Of a DNA stretch of 64,000 nt, positions 1 to 10,060 are shown in pieces. Every line of letters begins with the position of its first letter. The first letter of the stretch is position 1. The DNA comes from Parietichytrium sp. I65-24A (taxonomy: Eukaryota > Sar > Bigyra > Thraustochytrida > Thraustochytriidae): contig BLSF01000073.1 in NCBI GenBank assembly GCA_012862575.1, positions 1 through 64,000 of the forward strand. The letters run 5' to 3'. A program made the translations under genes and the position numbers. Under the pieces are notes generated by a model, which saw only the letters and a program-made list of their open reading frames with translations, did no database searches and had not been told where the DNA came from.

Positions 1-2244
1 AGTCTTGCAACCATGCCCAAGTTCGTCGATGCACTGCACAGCAAAGCACGCGGCAAAGTCAACGAAGGCCTTCTTGCAGGACGGGCACTGCAGTGTGAGG
101 ATCTCGTTGATGATTTTGTTCCGGTGTAGAAGCAAGGATTGATCGTCAATACTCTTCTTGAGTTCCTCTTCGAGCTTTCGCTGGAAATCGCGCTGAAGGC
201 GGGCTTCTTGTCTATCCGCAGCCGCCTTGAGAAGTGTCTTCCAGTCTGGCTCAGCCAGCAAAGCCGCGATCGAACTTGACGGCAACAATTCTTGACACTC
301 AGGCATGCAACACTGCAGCGTTCCATCTAATGCGACTGTTTCCAGGTCGACACCGCCTCTCACAAGGTTGCTCAAGCACTCCTTGCAAAAGCAATGTTCG
401 CCGCTTCCACACGTGATCGTATTTTGCTCAAGACACTTATCCCAGCACGTCAAACAGTCACGTGTCTCAGCAGGCTCTTCGGTGAAGAAATCGTCTTGCA
501 GGGCTTGGTTGGCCGTGGGCCGGGTGTAAGGATCATCGCTCGTTAGACTCGAAATCAGAGCATTGCAGCCACTACCCTCTTCCGCGACCCCCTCCAGCAA
601 CTGCTTCAAAATCCTTCCACAAGCGTACATGTCCACAGCCGCAGTGACCCTATGTTGCGACCCGTCCCTCAACTCCGGAGCGAGATAGTCCAGTGTCACT
701 TGGAGGTTAGTTGTAAGCGTCCGGCCATCCTTCTGCACACCGTCGAAATCTCCCAGAACCGCGCGGAACGACCGCGTGAGGAATATGTTGTGCGGCTTCA
801 AGTCGCAATGGACGTGACCTGTCGAATGAATCTTGTTCAAACCCTGAAGTATATCCATGGCGAGCGACTTGCACCTCGAGAGGTCCCTTGCCATCGGTGA
901 GTTCGACGTGAGCCACACATTCAAATCACCGTTCTCGTAGAAGGGCATCACAATGCACCCAAGGTTGGCTTCGCGATCCAGGAATACACTTTCCACTCTG
1001 GCCACGTTTGCATCTCGCAATGAGGTTAGGACGGCACACTGCCGCAGAAAGTGCTTCTGGGCATCAGGGTTGGCAAGATGGAAAGATTTGAGCACTTTTT
1101 GGGCTGCTGCCGCTGAAACTCCATCAGTCACCTGTCCAATGGGGTTCTGAACCAGGTCGACCTGTCTTCCAGAGCTTGAAGAGCCCAACGTCCTCACAAC
1201 GGCAAAGTCTCGCGCTCGAAAACCTTCCAGCAGCACACCGCTCCTTTGCAACAGATCCGCACCAGGGACATCCACCATCCCAAGAATTCGAGTCCAATCG
1301 GAGCTGGACAACAACTCTGGATAGTGGAGCTCGGCAGCGCGCAGCAGTCGCGCACGCTCTGCCACCAATCGACGGGATAGCCCTCTCAAGTTCTGACGCA
1401 ACGTTTCCGACTTGGCCTCCAGATCCTGTTTCTCGTATGCCAAAGCCCCATCCTGATCTCTTCCACGTGAAATTTGCTTTTCGAGTTTGCGGACGTCTGA
1501 GTCAACATCATCAATGTCGTCCTCAAGGCTATGCACCTTCTTAACAAGCGTTTTGAAGGCTTCGGTGGACGGCTCCCTGTTCCCTGCCGCATAGAAAGCC
1601 TGGAGTGAGTCAAACCTGCTCACTTGCTCACGAACCCATGCAAGAAAGACTGGCATCTCATTTTGAATGAACGAGCGGAGAGTCTGCAGGGCCTCATCGA
1701 CCTCCGCTTCAGGAAAGTCGGCCTCGGGGTGATCTTCCTCCAAGAAATTGTACTCACCTTCTAGCGCATCGACTGCTTTCTTCAGAGACTTTTTCACTTC
1801 TTCCAGCCCGTCTGCATTCGACACGACCCGAAAAGAATTTCTACTGCCGTCTCGCGATGCGGCTTTTTCAAGGCACTCCAGGGCTTCCTCGGATCTGGCT
1901 CGCCATTCTCGGGAGTCGTGACGATCTTTCCACTTTTGCAGAGAGTCATGGGCATCGTGAAGCTGAACCATCGTGCTGGAGTAAACCTCTCGAAAGCTCT
2001 CAAGTTTAAACTCTGCGCTATTCCTGACATTTACGGAATCATTTTCAGCTAGCTTTGCCTTCCAGCGCTGCAACTCTTCTTCGGCATTGACGAGTATTGC
2101 GTTTGCCTTTTTCTCTACAACTAGGGAGACCTTTTCTCGAAGCTTCTCGCGTGCTTCATTTCGAGCTTGTTTTCGGTCGGTGTTGCTCTTCACCTCCTCC
2201 TGGAGCGACTCGAAGGCCGCTTGGCTCTCATTCGCAGAATCGAC
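1..2244 (-). CDS. Coiled-coil / protein kinase / RING-like / IBR-like fusion, partial at both ends
   Basis: One open minus-strand frame of about 748 codons has no stop before the window edge and is cut at its 5' side by the N at 2245. No ATG lies between that N and the upstream stop near 2290, so the true start is missing. Order: a long charged, helical N-terminal part (about 1300-2244), a Ser/Thr-type kinase domain (about 500-1230), a RING-like Cys cluster (370-455) and an IBR-like segment running off the window (CPSCKKAFVDF, 65-110). In the kinase I see a VLK-type lysine (about 1090-1098), the catalytic loop HCDLKPHN (787-810), DFD instead of DFG (742-750), APE (673-681) and DMYACG (about 616-633). 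The magnesium-binding Asp is kept, so activity is possible. Kinases with such Cys-rich tails form large families in stramenopiles; the role, probably signalling or ubiquitin linked, is inference. Confidence 0.8.
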
Positions 2245-2245
2245 N
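2245..2245. other. Single ambiguous base (N), likely assembly join
   Basis: The kinase reading frame is good up to this base and has no start beyond it. Two other Ns in the window (8644, 10455) also cut gene fragments, which suggests that these single Ns stand for unresolved joins rather than simple base ambiguity. Confidence 0.6.
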
Positions 2246-2248
2246 AAA

Positions 2249-2461
2249 TTCACCGAACCGGTGTCATAGTCACACGTACACCAATATAGTCAGCGCAGTG
2301 TTCTTCTCCAACGCGCGGCCGATCGCTGATGCTCCTTCAGCGCCAATATTGTTTTCTTTAAGACTATTTCATAACAAAAAGGCATGGATTCGTCAGCCAC
2401 CAAGTCCAAGAAACTTTAGTAGGGCGCTAAACATTTTCACCAAACCGGTGTCAAAGTCACA
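2249..2461. repeat. 26-bp imperfect direct repeat, two copies 187 bp apart
   Basis: Copies at 2249-2274 and 2436-2461 match at 24 of 26 bases around a central ACCGGT palindrome. On the minus strand both can be read as a Cys-Asp-x-Asp-Thr-Gly peptide; the first abuts the broken kinase frame. This may be a remnant of a duplicated exon or of a repeat near the assembly join. Confidence 0.6.
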
Positions 2462-2955
2462 CCTCCTTTTTTTCACAGATTGATGATCACCAACTCACCC
2501 CACTTTTTGTTCCCCTCGACCGATCGCCTGAAGCACTTCGTCCAACGAAATACACCAGGGCATCCTTTCTTTTCCTTTCTTCGTCAGCCTGTCAGTCCCC
2601 AGAGTTCGCGCACGTGATGCTCTGCTACTCTTTGCGTTCCTTTGCCCTCTTCCCCGTTTCGAGTTTACAGTCAAAGGCGGTTTGCTTCGTTCGCACCTTC
2701 TCGATGCTCTTCGTTGACTCAGCTGTGTGAATTACCATAGGTATCTTACGGTACTCTACAGAACCGTGACTCACAGCAATTCCTCAAGAACAACAACCCC
2801 GTATGAACATCTAAGACATGCATTTGGGAAAAGTTAGTGTCCCTGATCGTGGGAAAGTTGCACACTTATTCTGACAAGTCATAGCGAGGGAGGTAAATTC
2901 TATGGCAGCGTTTGCGGACTCCAACGTACGGAAGCGAGCATCGGAAGGCCAAGTC

Positions 2956-3027
2956 GCTGAATAAAAGTCTCACTAGCTCACGCTTTCGGTAGCTGAATAA
3001 AAGTCTCACTAGCTCACGCTTTCGGTA
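2956..3027. repeat. Perfect tandem duplication of a 36-bp unit
   Basis: 2956-2991 and 2992-3027 are identical and begin GCTGAATAAAAGTCTC. No coding role is visible. Confidence 0.9.
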
Positions 3028-3185
3028 GACCCCTGCCCAAGAAGATTCAGAATGAAATCGAGGAAAGTCAGCGATCACAGATCACAGGTCCGCTTAAAAC
3101 AAAGATCGACAGTGTGGTTGAGGTGCATAACCTAACTGGCACTCGTAGAGGTTTTCCCTATATGGCCGTCACATCCAGGGGTAAA

Positions 3186-3611
3186 AGTGATTTACAGCAG
3201 GGAAAAGCTGCACACTGAAATGGCATTTGCCCCGGCTCGGCAACTTGCGCAGCTTCGTGGCTACCTGATTCCGGGCCTTAGTGGACGGAGGTAAACGGGG
3301 GTGAATAGCATACTGGAAAGGAGGGCTCGTCGTGATCGGGGCCGCGGGGGCGGTAAGCACAGAGCCATCTGCTATATTCGCGCAGATGCTTCAGCTCATC
3401 GACCTGGGCAGGCTCTTGCCAACAGGAAACCAGGCTTGTGAGCGGTGTTGCGGAAGATCTTAGGTTCGCGCAGATCATTCAGCTCGGCGACCTGCGCAGG
3501 CTCTTGCCAACAGGAAACCAGGCTTGTGAGCGGTGTTGCGGTAGATCTGACATAACGTTACTGCGAGTGATTTACAGGAGGGGAAAGCTGCACACCGAAG
3601 AGGCATTTATT
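3186..3611. repeat. Nested direct duplications (88-bp tandem plus flanking pair)
   Basis: An 88-bp period is seen between 3380-3467 and 3468-3548, nearly identical over the core that includes CTCTTGCCAACAGGAAACC. A second pair, about 3186-3231 and 3567-3611, shares GTGATTTACAG and AAGCTGCACAC and brackets the tandem copies. The arrangement looks like repeated local duplication of non-coding DNA. Confidence 0.75.
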
Positions 3612-3699
3612 TAGTATGAAGCGCAGTCGTCAATATTCCCGCTTGCAGTTCAACATTTTTTTATTCTTTTTTTATTTTTTTCATCCATCTATGGTGGAG

Positions 3700-5020
3700 C
3701 TTCAGGAACAAGGATGCGTGTGGAATATAGATTAGGTCGCGGCGCCTCCAGCCGGTGGGCGCCGTTTGGTGGCGAGCTTTGCTACTTTGGAGGCGACGGC
3801 GGGGCGAGAGTTTTCCATGTTGTTATGCTTTCCTCAAGCATTGTGGCTTTGGCTTCACAGCCTTTAAAGGTGCTGTTACAGGACCTGCAGTGCCTCGAAT
3901 CTAAGATGAGCGCGTGCTACTGCCTTCTACTTCAACGCTTCGGAGAAGGGCTTTGGAGTCCTGCGCACGGCTGTGGGAGAATTAATTTGGCGGCCTCCAT
4001 TCTGTCTGCCAGCTGCGGAGTAAGGAGCTAATGAATTTACTGGCGTGGGGGAGTTGGCCGCATGTTGAAATGTTCGCTTTGGTCTAGCCTGAGCAGCAAG
4101 AGAGCAGATGTAGGGAGGTCGTGTGCTATTGTCTTGGAGTTACCGCGTTTCCAAGGAAAAAGGGCTTTGAGTTTCAGTGTGCTGCTGCGGAAAAGTTTAC
4201 TTTGCAGGTTCAACATTGCTAGTGGTCTGCGGTGTGAAGAGCAAATTTGTTGTACATCAATGTGCCTTGCTTGTTCGCACTTGCTTTTCGTCATGCGCAA
4301 GTATGTCCGGGTATTGATTAATCTGCAGGGTAGGAGGCTTGATCAACTCCCATGCCTCTTTGTCCGTGCCTCAAGCCAGTTAAATTGGCTGTAGGTGAAA
4401 CTTTGGCTGTCTCTACTCGGTAGCGAGACAGTTGAAGCAGTTCAGAAGTTTCTGGTTCGTTGGGCGAGTAATAACTTTACAGTACTTGGAAACGAGGGCG
4501 GTATCCTTCAACTAGCTTGCTTGCAAAGTATGGATCTCAAGGCGGGGTGTCGCAACTACGTGTTGGTCGCAGCGCTTGCACAAGCTCTGTGACGACTTTT
4601 GCTGTTTCAGAGATTCACGGCAGCGCGAGTGGCTCTTGATGTGCTTTCCATCTTCTCGGGGCTGGGGCTTGTACTAACCTTTCGGCATTCGGCGGATTCA
4701 GTTGCTTTGGATGACCTCAGTCAACTTTGCGCTTTCTTTGAAGATACACTGGATCGTTGCTTTTGTTTCCTGTTCGTGAAGCATCTGCTGTTGGTGGCGG
4801 GAGCGGATTTAGACGTTTCCGGCATGACTTTGACTAGCGCCGCTATTTCGCGCCCTTCCTCATGCGGCTCCTGCGCAGAACACGGTTCGCAGTTTCTTGG
4901 AGCTAAAAGGAGTGTGCGGTGTTGTCTCTTATTTCTTGGTTTAGCACTTTCAGGGAGTAGGAGACGGATTGTGGAAGTGGCCGATTCCCTATATAGCCTG
5001 AACATCCAGGGGTAAGATCA
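3700..5020 (-). pseudogene. Possible decayed coiled-coil coding tract
   Basis: The plus strand is unusually open here but reads as Leu/Ser/Cys-rich peptides, as expected opposite a charged helical protein. The minus strand gives short Gln/Glu/Lys-rich helical pieces, for example QQMLHEQETKATIQ near 4770-4800 and EEGREIAALVKVMPE near 4820-4870, in different frames with stops between them. I read this as a host gene relic, but an ordinary non-coding stretch with biased composition is not excluded. Confidence 0.25.
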
Positions 5021-5463
5021 GAGGAGACAAGGCAAGCAGAGGTAAGCGGAAGCAAGCATCTTTGTAGTCGCAGTCTTCCTGTGATGCAAGAGACAACTCG
5101 CCGGTGTCGCCCTCGGTGACCAGATTCGGCGTCTCGTGCGCAGTGATGCCACGAGGACTCCCTATTTCTGTGGTGAGGAATCTTCGGTACACGAGCACAG
5201 AAGGGAGCAGACAGTAAACCTGTACACCTCGCGCATTTTCGCGTGCTTTGACACTGTAAGCAACCGCGTGAGTCCGGCTGTTTCGTGCCCTTCAGGCTTT
5301 TTATTTTTTCTCTTTTTTTATTTCAGTCAATCCTGCAACCTTCCACGCTCGGCTGCAGCGCAGAGTCGCTCTCCCTTTGCTCCAACCTTTGAGGAGCTGG
5401 CGGAGGAACTGACTGAGGAACCCACTTTGAATCAATCTTGATTCGATCGGTCAACCTCCAATC

Positions 5464-5466
<3 letters not shown>

Positions 5467-5494
<28 letters not shown>
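5467..5494. repeat. (AG)n microsatellite
   Basis: An uninterrupted AG dinucleotide run of about 28 bp lies 55 bp downstream of the ARM-gene stop codon. Confidence 0.95.
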
Positions 5495-5498
<4 letters not shown>

Positions 5499-5549
5499 AA
5501 AATGGCAGAGCAAAAAGTATCTATCATCATCATTCTTTTTGAGCTTCGG

Positions 5550-8234
5550 TTAGGTTAGAGTCGCGAGCGCTTCGAGTGCTGCTTTTTGTACCTTTTCATT
5601 CCCGTGGAGTTTTTGCATGACCGCCTTAATGAGCTTCTCAGCACCACCGCCCTTCTGCTTGGTTCGACATTGAGGATAATACATTATTGCACGACATGCT
5701 GCTATTTGCACGCCAGGGTGCTCCGTGTGCTGTTCCATAGCCTTGAGAATAAGCATCATATCAGGAGCGTGGAGTGAAACAATACGTTCAGGAAGGTAGC
5801 ACACGAACCCCTCAAGCGCTAAACACGAGTGTTCCTGTACGTCCGCGTTCCTCGGATATTTTTTCATGCCCTCGACAATGCACTTGAGAAAAGAGTCCAC
5901 TACACTAAAACTATCCCTACTAGCAAATTCAGCATAACCTAAATCCGTAAGAGACGCAAACGTTCTGCATTTCAATATTTGCAGACCTACGTCCCTGTCC
6001 ATATTGACGTCGAGGAGAGCCGAAATGATCACGTCAGCTGGTTCTGATACCTCCCCTGTCTCCCACTCATGCTTTAGTGAGGCCACCATGCAAGCGACAT
6101 CGACGCGAAGTCGTGTCAGTTCTGATTTGATCTCCGTATCAGTGTTATTAGTTGCAATGATGTTCTGAAACAGCTCGTATGCTGGTCCATACGTTTGTTC
6201 ACCTGCATCCTCAGTAAGTAGAATCTTGCTCACAATATCCTCCAAGAGCTCACTATTTTCGTTCACCAATGTTTTCCCGTTTTCAGCATGATTCGACGTA
6301 AGTTTCGCAAGTACTCTGCATACGTGTGATGGAAAATAATACTCCTCGGCATTGCGATAATATACCATGGCGTCGGCCATCAGATCACCAACCTTGTGTC
6401 TCGAATCCATTAATTTTGTCTGGTTTTCGGGACAGCCATCGGCGAGGGCCGCGAGGGCTTCACATGCAGATGATAGGGGGGAGTCGTCAGGAGTGTAGTC
6501 ATCGGGTTCATCGGGTTCAGCTAAAAAGTTTCTCGCGGCCGTCACAATCTGCAACCCGGCGTCATGCTCTTCATCCATCAACTTTCGTTGATTTTCAAGA
6601 CAATCCTCTGCAAGATTCGCGAGCGCCGTACAACCAGTTACTTCCAAAGTCGAGACACCCGCGTAGTTTCGTATGGTTCCCAGAAATTGTAGCCCCAAGT
6701 CATGCGCCGCATCCATCAACATGATACGTTCTTGCAGATTCCTCGCGACACCCGAGTAGTCTCGCATGGTTCTCAGAATTTGTAGCCCGATGTCTTGCTC
6801 CGCATCCATCAACATGAAACGGTTTTGGGGTACCCGAGCGAGGCATCCAATCATTTCAATCGCATCTTCTAGCAAGGCGACTTCATCTGGATGCTTTTGC
6901 ATGAACCCCATGATCGCTTTCCCGATACCAAGTTGCACCAATTCTATCACAATTACTTGGTCACGAGTGAGTATCTTCAGCAAAAGAAATCCTTCTTGTT
7001 GGACTAACGTGGAATCCAAATGCGCTTTCATTGTCTCCAAAATCCTCTCATGAAAGCCAAACCGCTTCAATTCTGTAATTCTTTCATGTACTGTTAGCCA
7101 GAGATCAGGGTCCACTAGCTCACGTAGCAGTTTAAAAGCAGCGATTGAAACATCTTCACAATTCAGATGCGTTTTCATTGCCTCCAAGATTGCCTCCAAG
7201 ATCCGCTCCAGGGCGCTGATTCGTACAATTTCTGTTTGAAGATCGCACTCATGTACAAAATAAATCAACAGACCACAAGTATGTATTTGAACATCGTGGT
7301 CATCCAAATTTGTTTTCATGGCCTTCAAGATCAGCTCCAAGGCGCCAAGTTGTACCAGAATTTCCAAATCTGTAGAATTGTTCATATAAGCATGCATCAC
7401 TAGACATGCAAGCGCTTGCAAATCTGCTGCCGTTGGGTGATTCTTCAAAGCCTCCACAATGCACTCAAGGGTGGGTGTGATTTTGATGAGTTTGTGATAG
7501 ACAAACTTTAACCCCGACATTTGGATTTTCGCATTCCGTGGATGAGCTTTCATGGCAGCGACGATCCGCTTTTGAAGGAAACTAAGAGGGAGATGAACGT
7601 CGCTCTCACAGAGAAGACAGAATAGCGATGAGAGTCCGAATTCTTGCACGCGAGCATCCTCCAAATATAATTCCAATGCCATGACGATATGCTGTGAACA
7701 TGGTTTAGGATCCCACATGGACACGTCATGATCCGGAGTGGGTACGCCATGCTCTAAGATTTCCGCCATCGCTGAAAATGCCGCCACTTGAACGTTCGCG
7801 TTATGCATGTGTAGCCGCATTGCCCTGGTGATTGATCCTAAAACCATTTTTTTTATTTCCTTTATCTGCATACGTGGATCAATTTTTTGGAGCGCTGAAC
7901 ATCCTGCTTCTTGCGCCCTCTCGTTCCAAAAGTAAATGTCCATATCAGCGGTGGTCTGTCTTATTTCACCCCAACTCAAAAACTCGGCTGACTCCGTTCG
8001 ATGAATTACAGATCCACGGTCCAGGTACCACGCCTCGACCAGTAGGCTAGCGTGTACTGGATTAAGGAACGACGATATATGTCCGACCAGGGCGGCTACA
8101 TTGCGCAGTGAATTGAAAGAACCACCGGACTTCACAGCCGCCTGTTGCGACACATTGCCGCCCAGCTTTACCTCCTTGACGCCCAGCCCCTCGCCCTCGT
8201 CCGCCGACGCGCATTGGTCGTGTGCCCGTTTCAT
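5550..8234 (-). CDS. 894-aa armadillo/HEAT-type repeat protein
   Basis: Intact frame from ATG (8232-8234) to TAA. The first 50 or so residues are polar, followed by a helical segment (about 47-75) that could be F-box-like. From about residue 100 to the end the protein is a run of alpha-helical repeats of roughly 40-45 residues with phrases such as ILKAMKTNLDDHDVQ, IVAAMKAHPRNAKIQ and CTALANLAEDCLENQRKLM, the pattern of LRRK2-type ARM repeats. No signal peptide or membrane span is seen. ARM arrays bind other proteins; the partner is unknown. Its first 242 codons and 324 bp of 5' flank recur at 8645-9695, so it belongs to a recently duplicated family. Confidence 0.85.
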   Translation of the reverse strand: MKRAHDQCASADEGEGLGVKEVKLGGNVSQQAAVKSGGSFNSLRNVAALVGHISSFLNPVHASLLVEAWYLDRGSVIHRTESAEFLSWGEIRQTTADMDIYFWNERAQEAGCSALQKIDPRMQIKEIKKMVLGSITRAMRLHMHNANVQVAAFSAMAEILEHGVPTPDHDVSMWDPKPCSQHIVMALELYLEDARVQEFGLSSLFCLLCESDVHLPLSFLQKRIVAAMKAHPRNAKIQMSGLKFVYHKLIKITPTLECIVEALKNHPTAADLQALACLVMHAYMNNSTDLEILVQLGALELILKAMKTNLDDHDVQIHTCGLLIYFVHECDLQTEIVRISALERILEAILEAMKTHLNCEDVSIAAFKLLRELVDPDLWLTVHERITELKRFGFHERILETMKAHLDSTLVQQEGFLLLKILTRDQVIVIELVQLGIGKAIMGFMQKHPDEVALLEDAIEMIGCLARVPQNRFMLMDAEQDIGLQILRTMRDYSGVARNLQERIMLMDAAHDLGLQFLGTIRNYAGVSTLEVTGCTALANLAEDCLENQRKLMDEEHDAGLQIVTAARNFLAEPDEPDDYTPDDSPLSSACEALAALADGCPENQTKLMDSRHKVGDLMADAMVYYRNAEEYYFPSHVCRVLAKLTSNHAENGKTLVNENSELLEDIVSKILLTEDAGEQTYGPAYELFQNIIATNNTDTEIKSELTRLRVDVACMVASLKHEWETGEVSEPADVIISALLDVNMDRDVGLQILKCRTFASLTDLGYAEFASRDSFSVVDSFLKCIVEGMKKYPRNADVQEHSCLALEGFVCYLPERIVSLHAPDMMLILKAMEQHTEHPGVQIAACRAIMYYPQCRTKQKGGGAEKLIKAVMQKLHGNEKVQKAALEALATLT

Positions 8235-8558
8235 TGTTGGTCGCCAATCCCACAGTCCGTTGTCCGAGAGTTTGGAGTTTGCCTACTCTGCTCCGTCAAG
8301 TGAACCTATCGGAAGGTGGGGTGCTGCTCCGTCGGCTCAGTCATCGGGGGCTTGTTGAGATACGAAACCAACTAAGGCTCTGCTGTGTAAAAATAGCCCA
8401 AATAGCATCACTAGCATTTTTGAATATTTTTGAATCGAGGGTCGCAGACACTTTCGTCCGGTAACAGAACTCCTCTAAGCCTCTCATAGCTAGATGAGCA
8501 AAACACGGGGTCTGCGTGATTGCACAATGAACACCGCACAGAGAATGCTACACGAGCC
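8235..8558 (-). promoter_or_regulatory. 5' flank of the ARM gene, duplicated copy A
   Basis: These 324 bp differ from 9372-9695 at only two positions, while the coding block downstream differs far more. A copy of the dispersed motif (8303-8323) lies about 70 bp upstream of the ATG. Promoter or 5' UTR function is inferred from position and conservation. Confidence 0.5.
8303..8323 (+). repeat. Dispersed CCTATCGGAAGG motif, copy 1 (short)
   Basis: AACCTATCGGAAGGTGGGGT matches the core of the longer copies at 30555-30590 (other strand), 55362-55394 and 58983-59015. A duplicate lies at 9440-9460 by virtue of the segment duplication. Confidence 0.7.
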
Positions 8559-8622
8559 CAATCTTACACTAACTCAGTACTAACGTTTCTATAGCTGGAT
8601 TTCTACGTGGCTAGGCAGCCTG

Positions 8623-8643
8623 GCTGTGTGAACGGATACAGCA
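8623..8643 (+). repeat. Truncated start of the Cys-rich repeat
   Basis: CTGTGTGAACGGATACAGCA directly before the N at 8644 is the same sequence that starts the repeat copies at 9717 and 10462. It also occurs just after the N at 10455, so the outer flanks of the two Ns overlap in sequence. Confidence 0.85.
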
Positions 8644-8644
8644 N
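8644..8644. other. Single N, likely assembly join
   Basis: Left of it is the truncated start of the Cys-rich repeat; right of it the ARM paralogue begins in mid-gene. The sequence to its left matches that just right of the N at 10455. Confidence 0.7.
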
Positions 8645-9371
8645 TTAACCCCGACATTTGGATTTTCGCATTCCGTGGATGAGCTTTCATGGCAGCGACG
8701 ATCCGCTTTTGAAGGAAACTAAGAGGGAGATGAACGTCGCTCTCACAGAGAAGACAGAATAGCGATGAGAGTCCGAATTCTTGCACGCGAGCATCCTCCA
8801 AATGTAATTCCAATGCCATGAAGATATGCTGTGAACATGGTTTAGGATCCCACATGGACACGTCATGACCCGGAGTGGGTACGCCATGCTCTAAGATTTT
8901 CGCCATCGCTGAAAATGCCGCCAATTGAACGTTCGCGCTATGCATGTGTAGCCGCATTGCCCTGGTGATTGATCCTAAAACCATTTTTTTGACTTCCTTC
9001 ATTTGAAGACGTGGATCGATTTTTTGGAGCGCTGAACATCCTGCTTCTTGCGCCCACTCGTTCCAAAAGTAAATGTCCATATCAGCGGTGGTCTGTCTCA
9101 TTTCACCCCAACTCAAATTCCCGGCTGACTCCGTTCGATGAATTACAGATCCACGGTCCAGGTACCACGCCTCGACCAGTAGGCTAGCGTGTACTGGATT
9201 AAGGAACGACGATATATGTCCGACCAGGGCGGCTACATTGCGCAGTGAATTGAAAGAACCACCGGACTTCACAGCCGCCTGTTGCGACACATTGCCGCCC
9301 AGCTTTACCTCCTTGACGCCCAGCCCCTCGCCCTCGTCTGCCGACGCGCATTGGTCGTGTGCCCGTTTCAT
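8645..9371 (-). CDS. 5' fragment of a second ARM-repeat gene (paralogue or allele)
   Basis: ATG at 9369-9371; 242 codons match residues 1-242 of the gene at 5550-8234 at a constant offset of 1137 bp, then the frame hits the N at 8644 and homology stops. By eye I count about 19 base differences in 727, of which 18 fall between 8805 and 9120, changing 13 residues between about 84 and 189. The ends of the fragment are almost identical to the other copy. It is truncated, so no function can be claimed for this copy. Confidence 0.85.
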
Positions 9372-9695
9372 TGTTGGTCGCCAATCCCACAGTCCGTTGT
9401 CCGAGAGTTTGGAGTTTGCCTACTCTGCTCCGTCAAGTGAACCTATCGGAAGGTGGGGTGCTGCTCCGTCGGCTCAGTCATCGGGGGCTTGTTGAGATAC
9501 GAAACCAACTAAGGCTCTGCTGTGTAAAAATAGCCCAAATAGCATGACTAGCATTTTTGAATATTTTTGAATCGAGGGTCGCAGACACTTTCGTCCGGTA
9601 ACAGAACTCCTCTAAGCCTCTCATAGCTAGATGAGCAAAACACGGGGTCTGCGTGATTGCACAATGAACACCGTACAGAGAATGCTACACGAGCC
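9372..9695 (-). promoter_or_regulatory. 5' flank of the ARM paralogue, duplicated copy B
   Basis: This matches 8235-8558 with two base differences and carries the same CCTATCGGAAGG motif at 9440-9460. The homology ends exactly where the CCTAA tract begins. Confidence 0.6.
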
Positions 9696-9715
9696 TAACC
9701 TAACCTAACCTAACC
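9694..9715 (+). repeat. Short telomere-like (CCTAA)n tract
   Basis: Four and a half CCTAA units join the end of the duplicated ARM 5' flank to the start of the Cys-rich repeat. The G-rich strand reads TTAGG. Single extra copies of the pentamer pair occur near 5549-5558 and 59103. Whether this is the organism's telomere repeat is unknown. Confidence 0.8.
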
Positions 9716-9716
9716 T

Positions 9717-9984
9717 TTGTGTGTGAACGGATACAGCAGCATGAGAGTGAGAGTGGAATGAACTGAGAAAGGAAGAAGACAGGTGGGGCCAGCGACTTGA
9801 CTCTTTTTGCATGTCCTGCAGATGTCATGAGAAACCCCACAGACGATACTACTGTCCAGACAACCCATGCCAATGGTGTGGCACAGCGTCTGGGCACCCG
9901 AGTTCACGATGCGCGTCCCGACCGAGGGATACTTGCTTGCACTGCCCCGAGATGGACTTGACAGCACGTTTACAGAGTTCAAAG
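9717..9984 (+). repeat. Cys-rich repeat element, copy 1
   Basis: About 268 bp shared with 10462-10730, nearly identical beyond the first 50 bp. One plus frame encodes a Cys/His-rich peptide with CQWCGTASGHPSSRC (CX2CX5HX4C, close to a zinc knuckle) and CLHC, stopping at 10002. A pyrimidine-rich TGCAG just before the Cys-rich part could be a splice acceptor. It may be an exon of a multicopy gene or part of a mobile element; no other element part is visible, so I leave it unassigned. Confidence 0.6.
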
Positions 9985-10060
9985 CTCTGCGAATTATACT
10001 GATCAGTCCGGCCGGCGCTCGACTAGGCGCATCTGTAAGGGAAACAGCATCGCATTCGAG

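Larger units (their letters stand above)
2246..5549. other. Gene-poor region with local duplications
   Basis: No convincing gene was found in this 3.3-kb stretch. It holds the repeats listed separately, T-rich runs near 3655-3690 and 5300-5325, a possible decayed minus-strand coding tract (3700-5020) and an (AG)n microsatellite next to the ARM gene stop. Confidence 0.5.

Noticed and set aside
2956-3548. CRISPR-like direct repeats
   Set aside because: Only two copies each, directly abutting, no spacers and no cas genes; the DNA is eukaryotic.
5136-5441. Possible spliced plus-strand gene with a 71-nt intron (5256-5326, GTAAGC to TTTCAG)
   Set aside because: The splice signals look good, but the exon frames do not join in phase without a stop, and there is no ATG or family signal.
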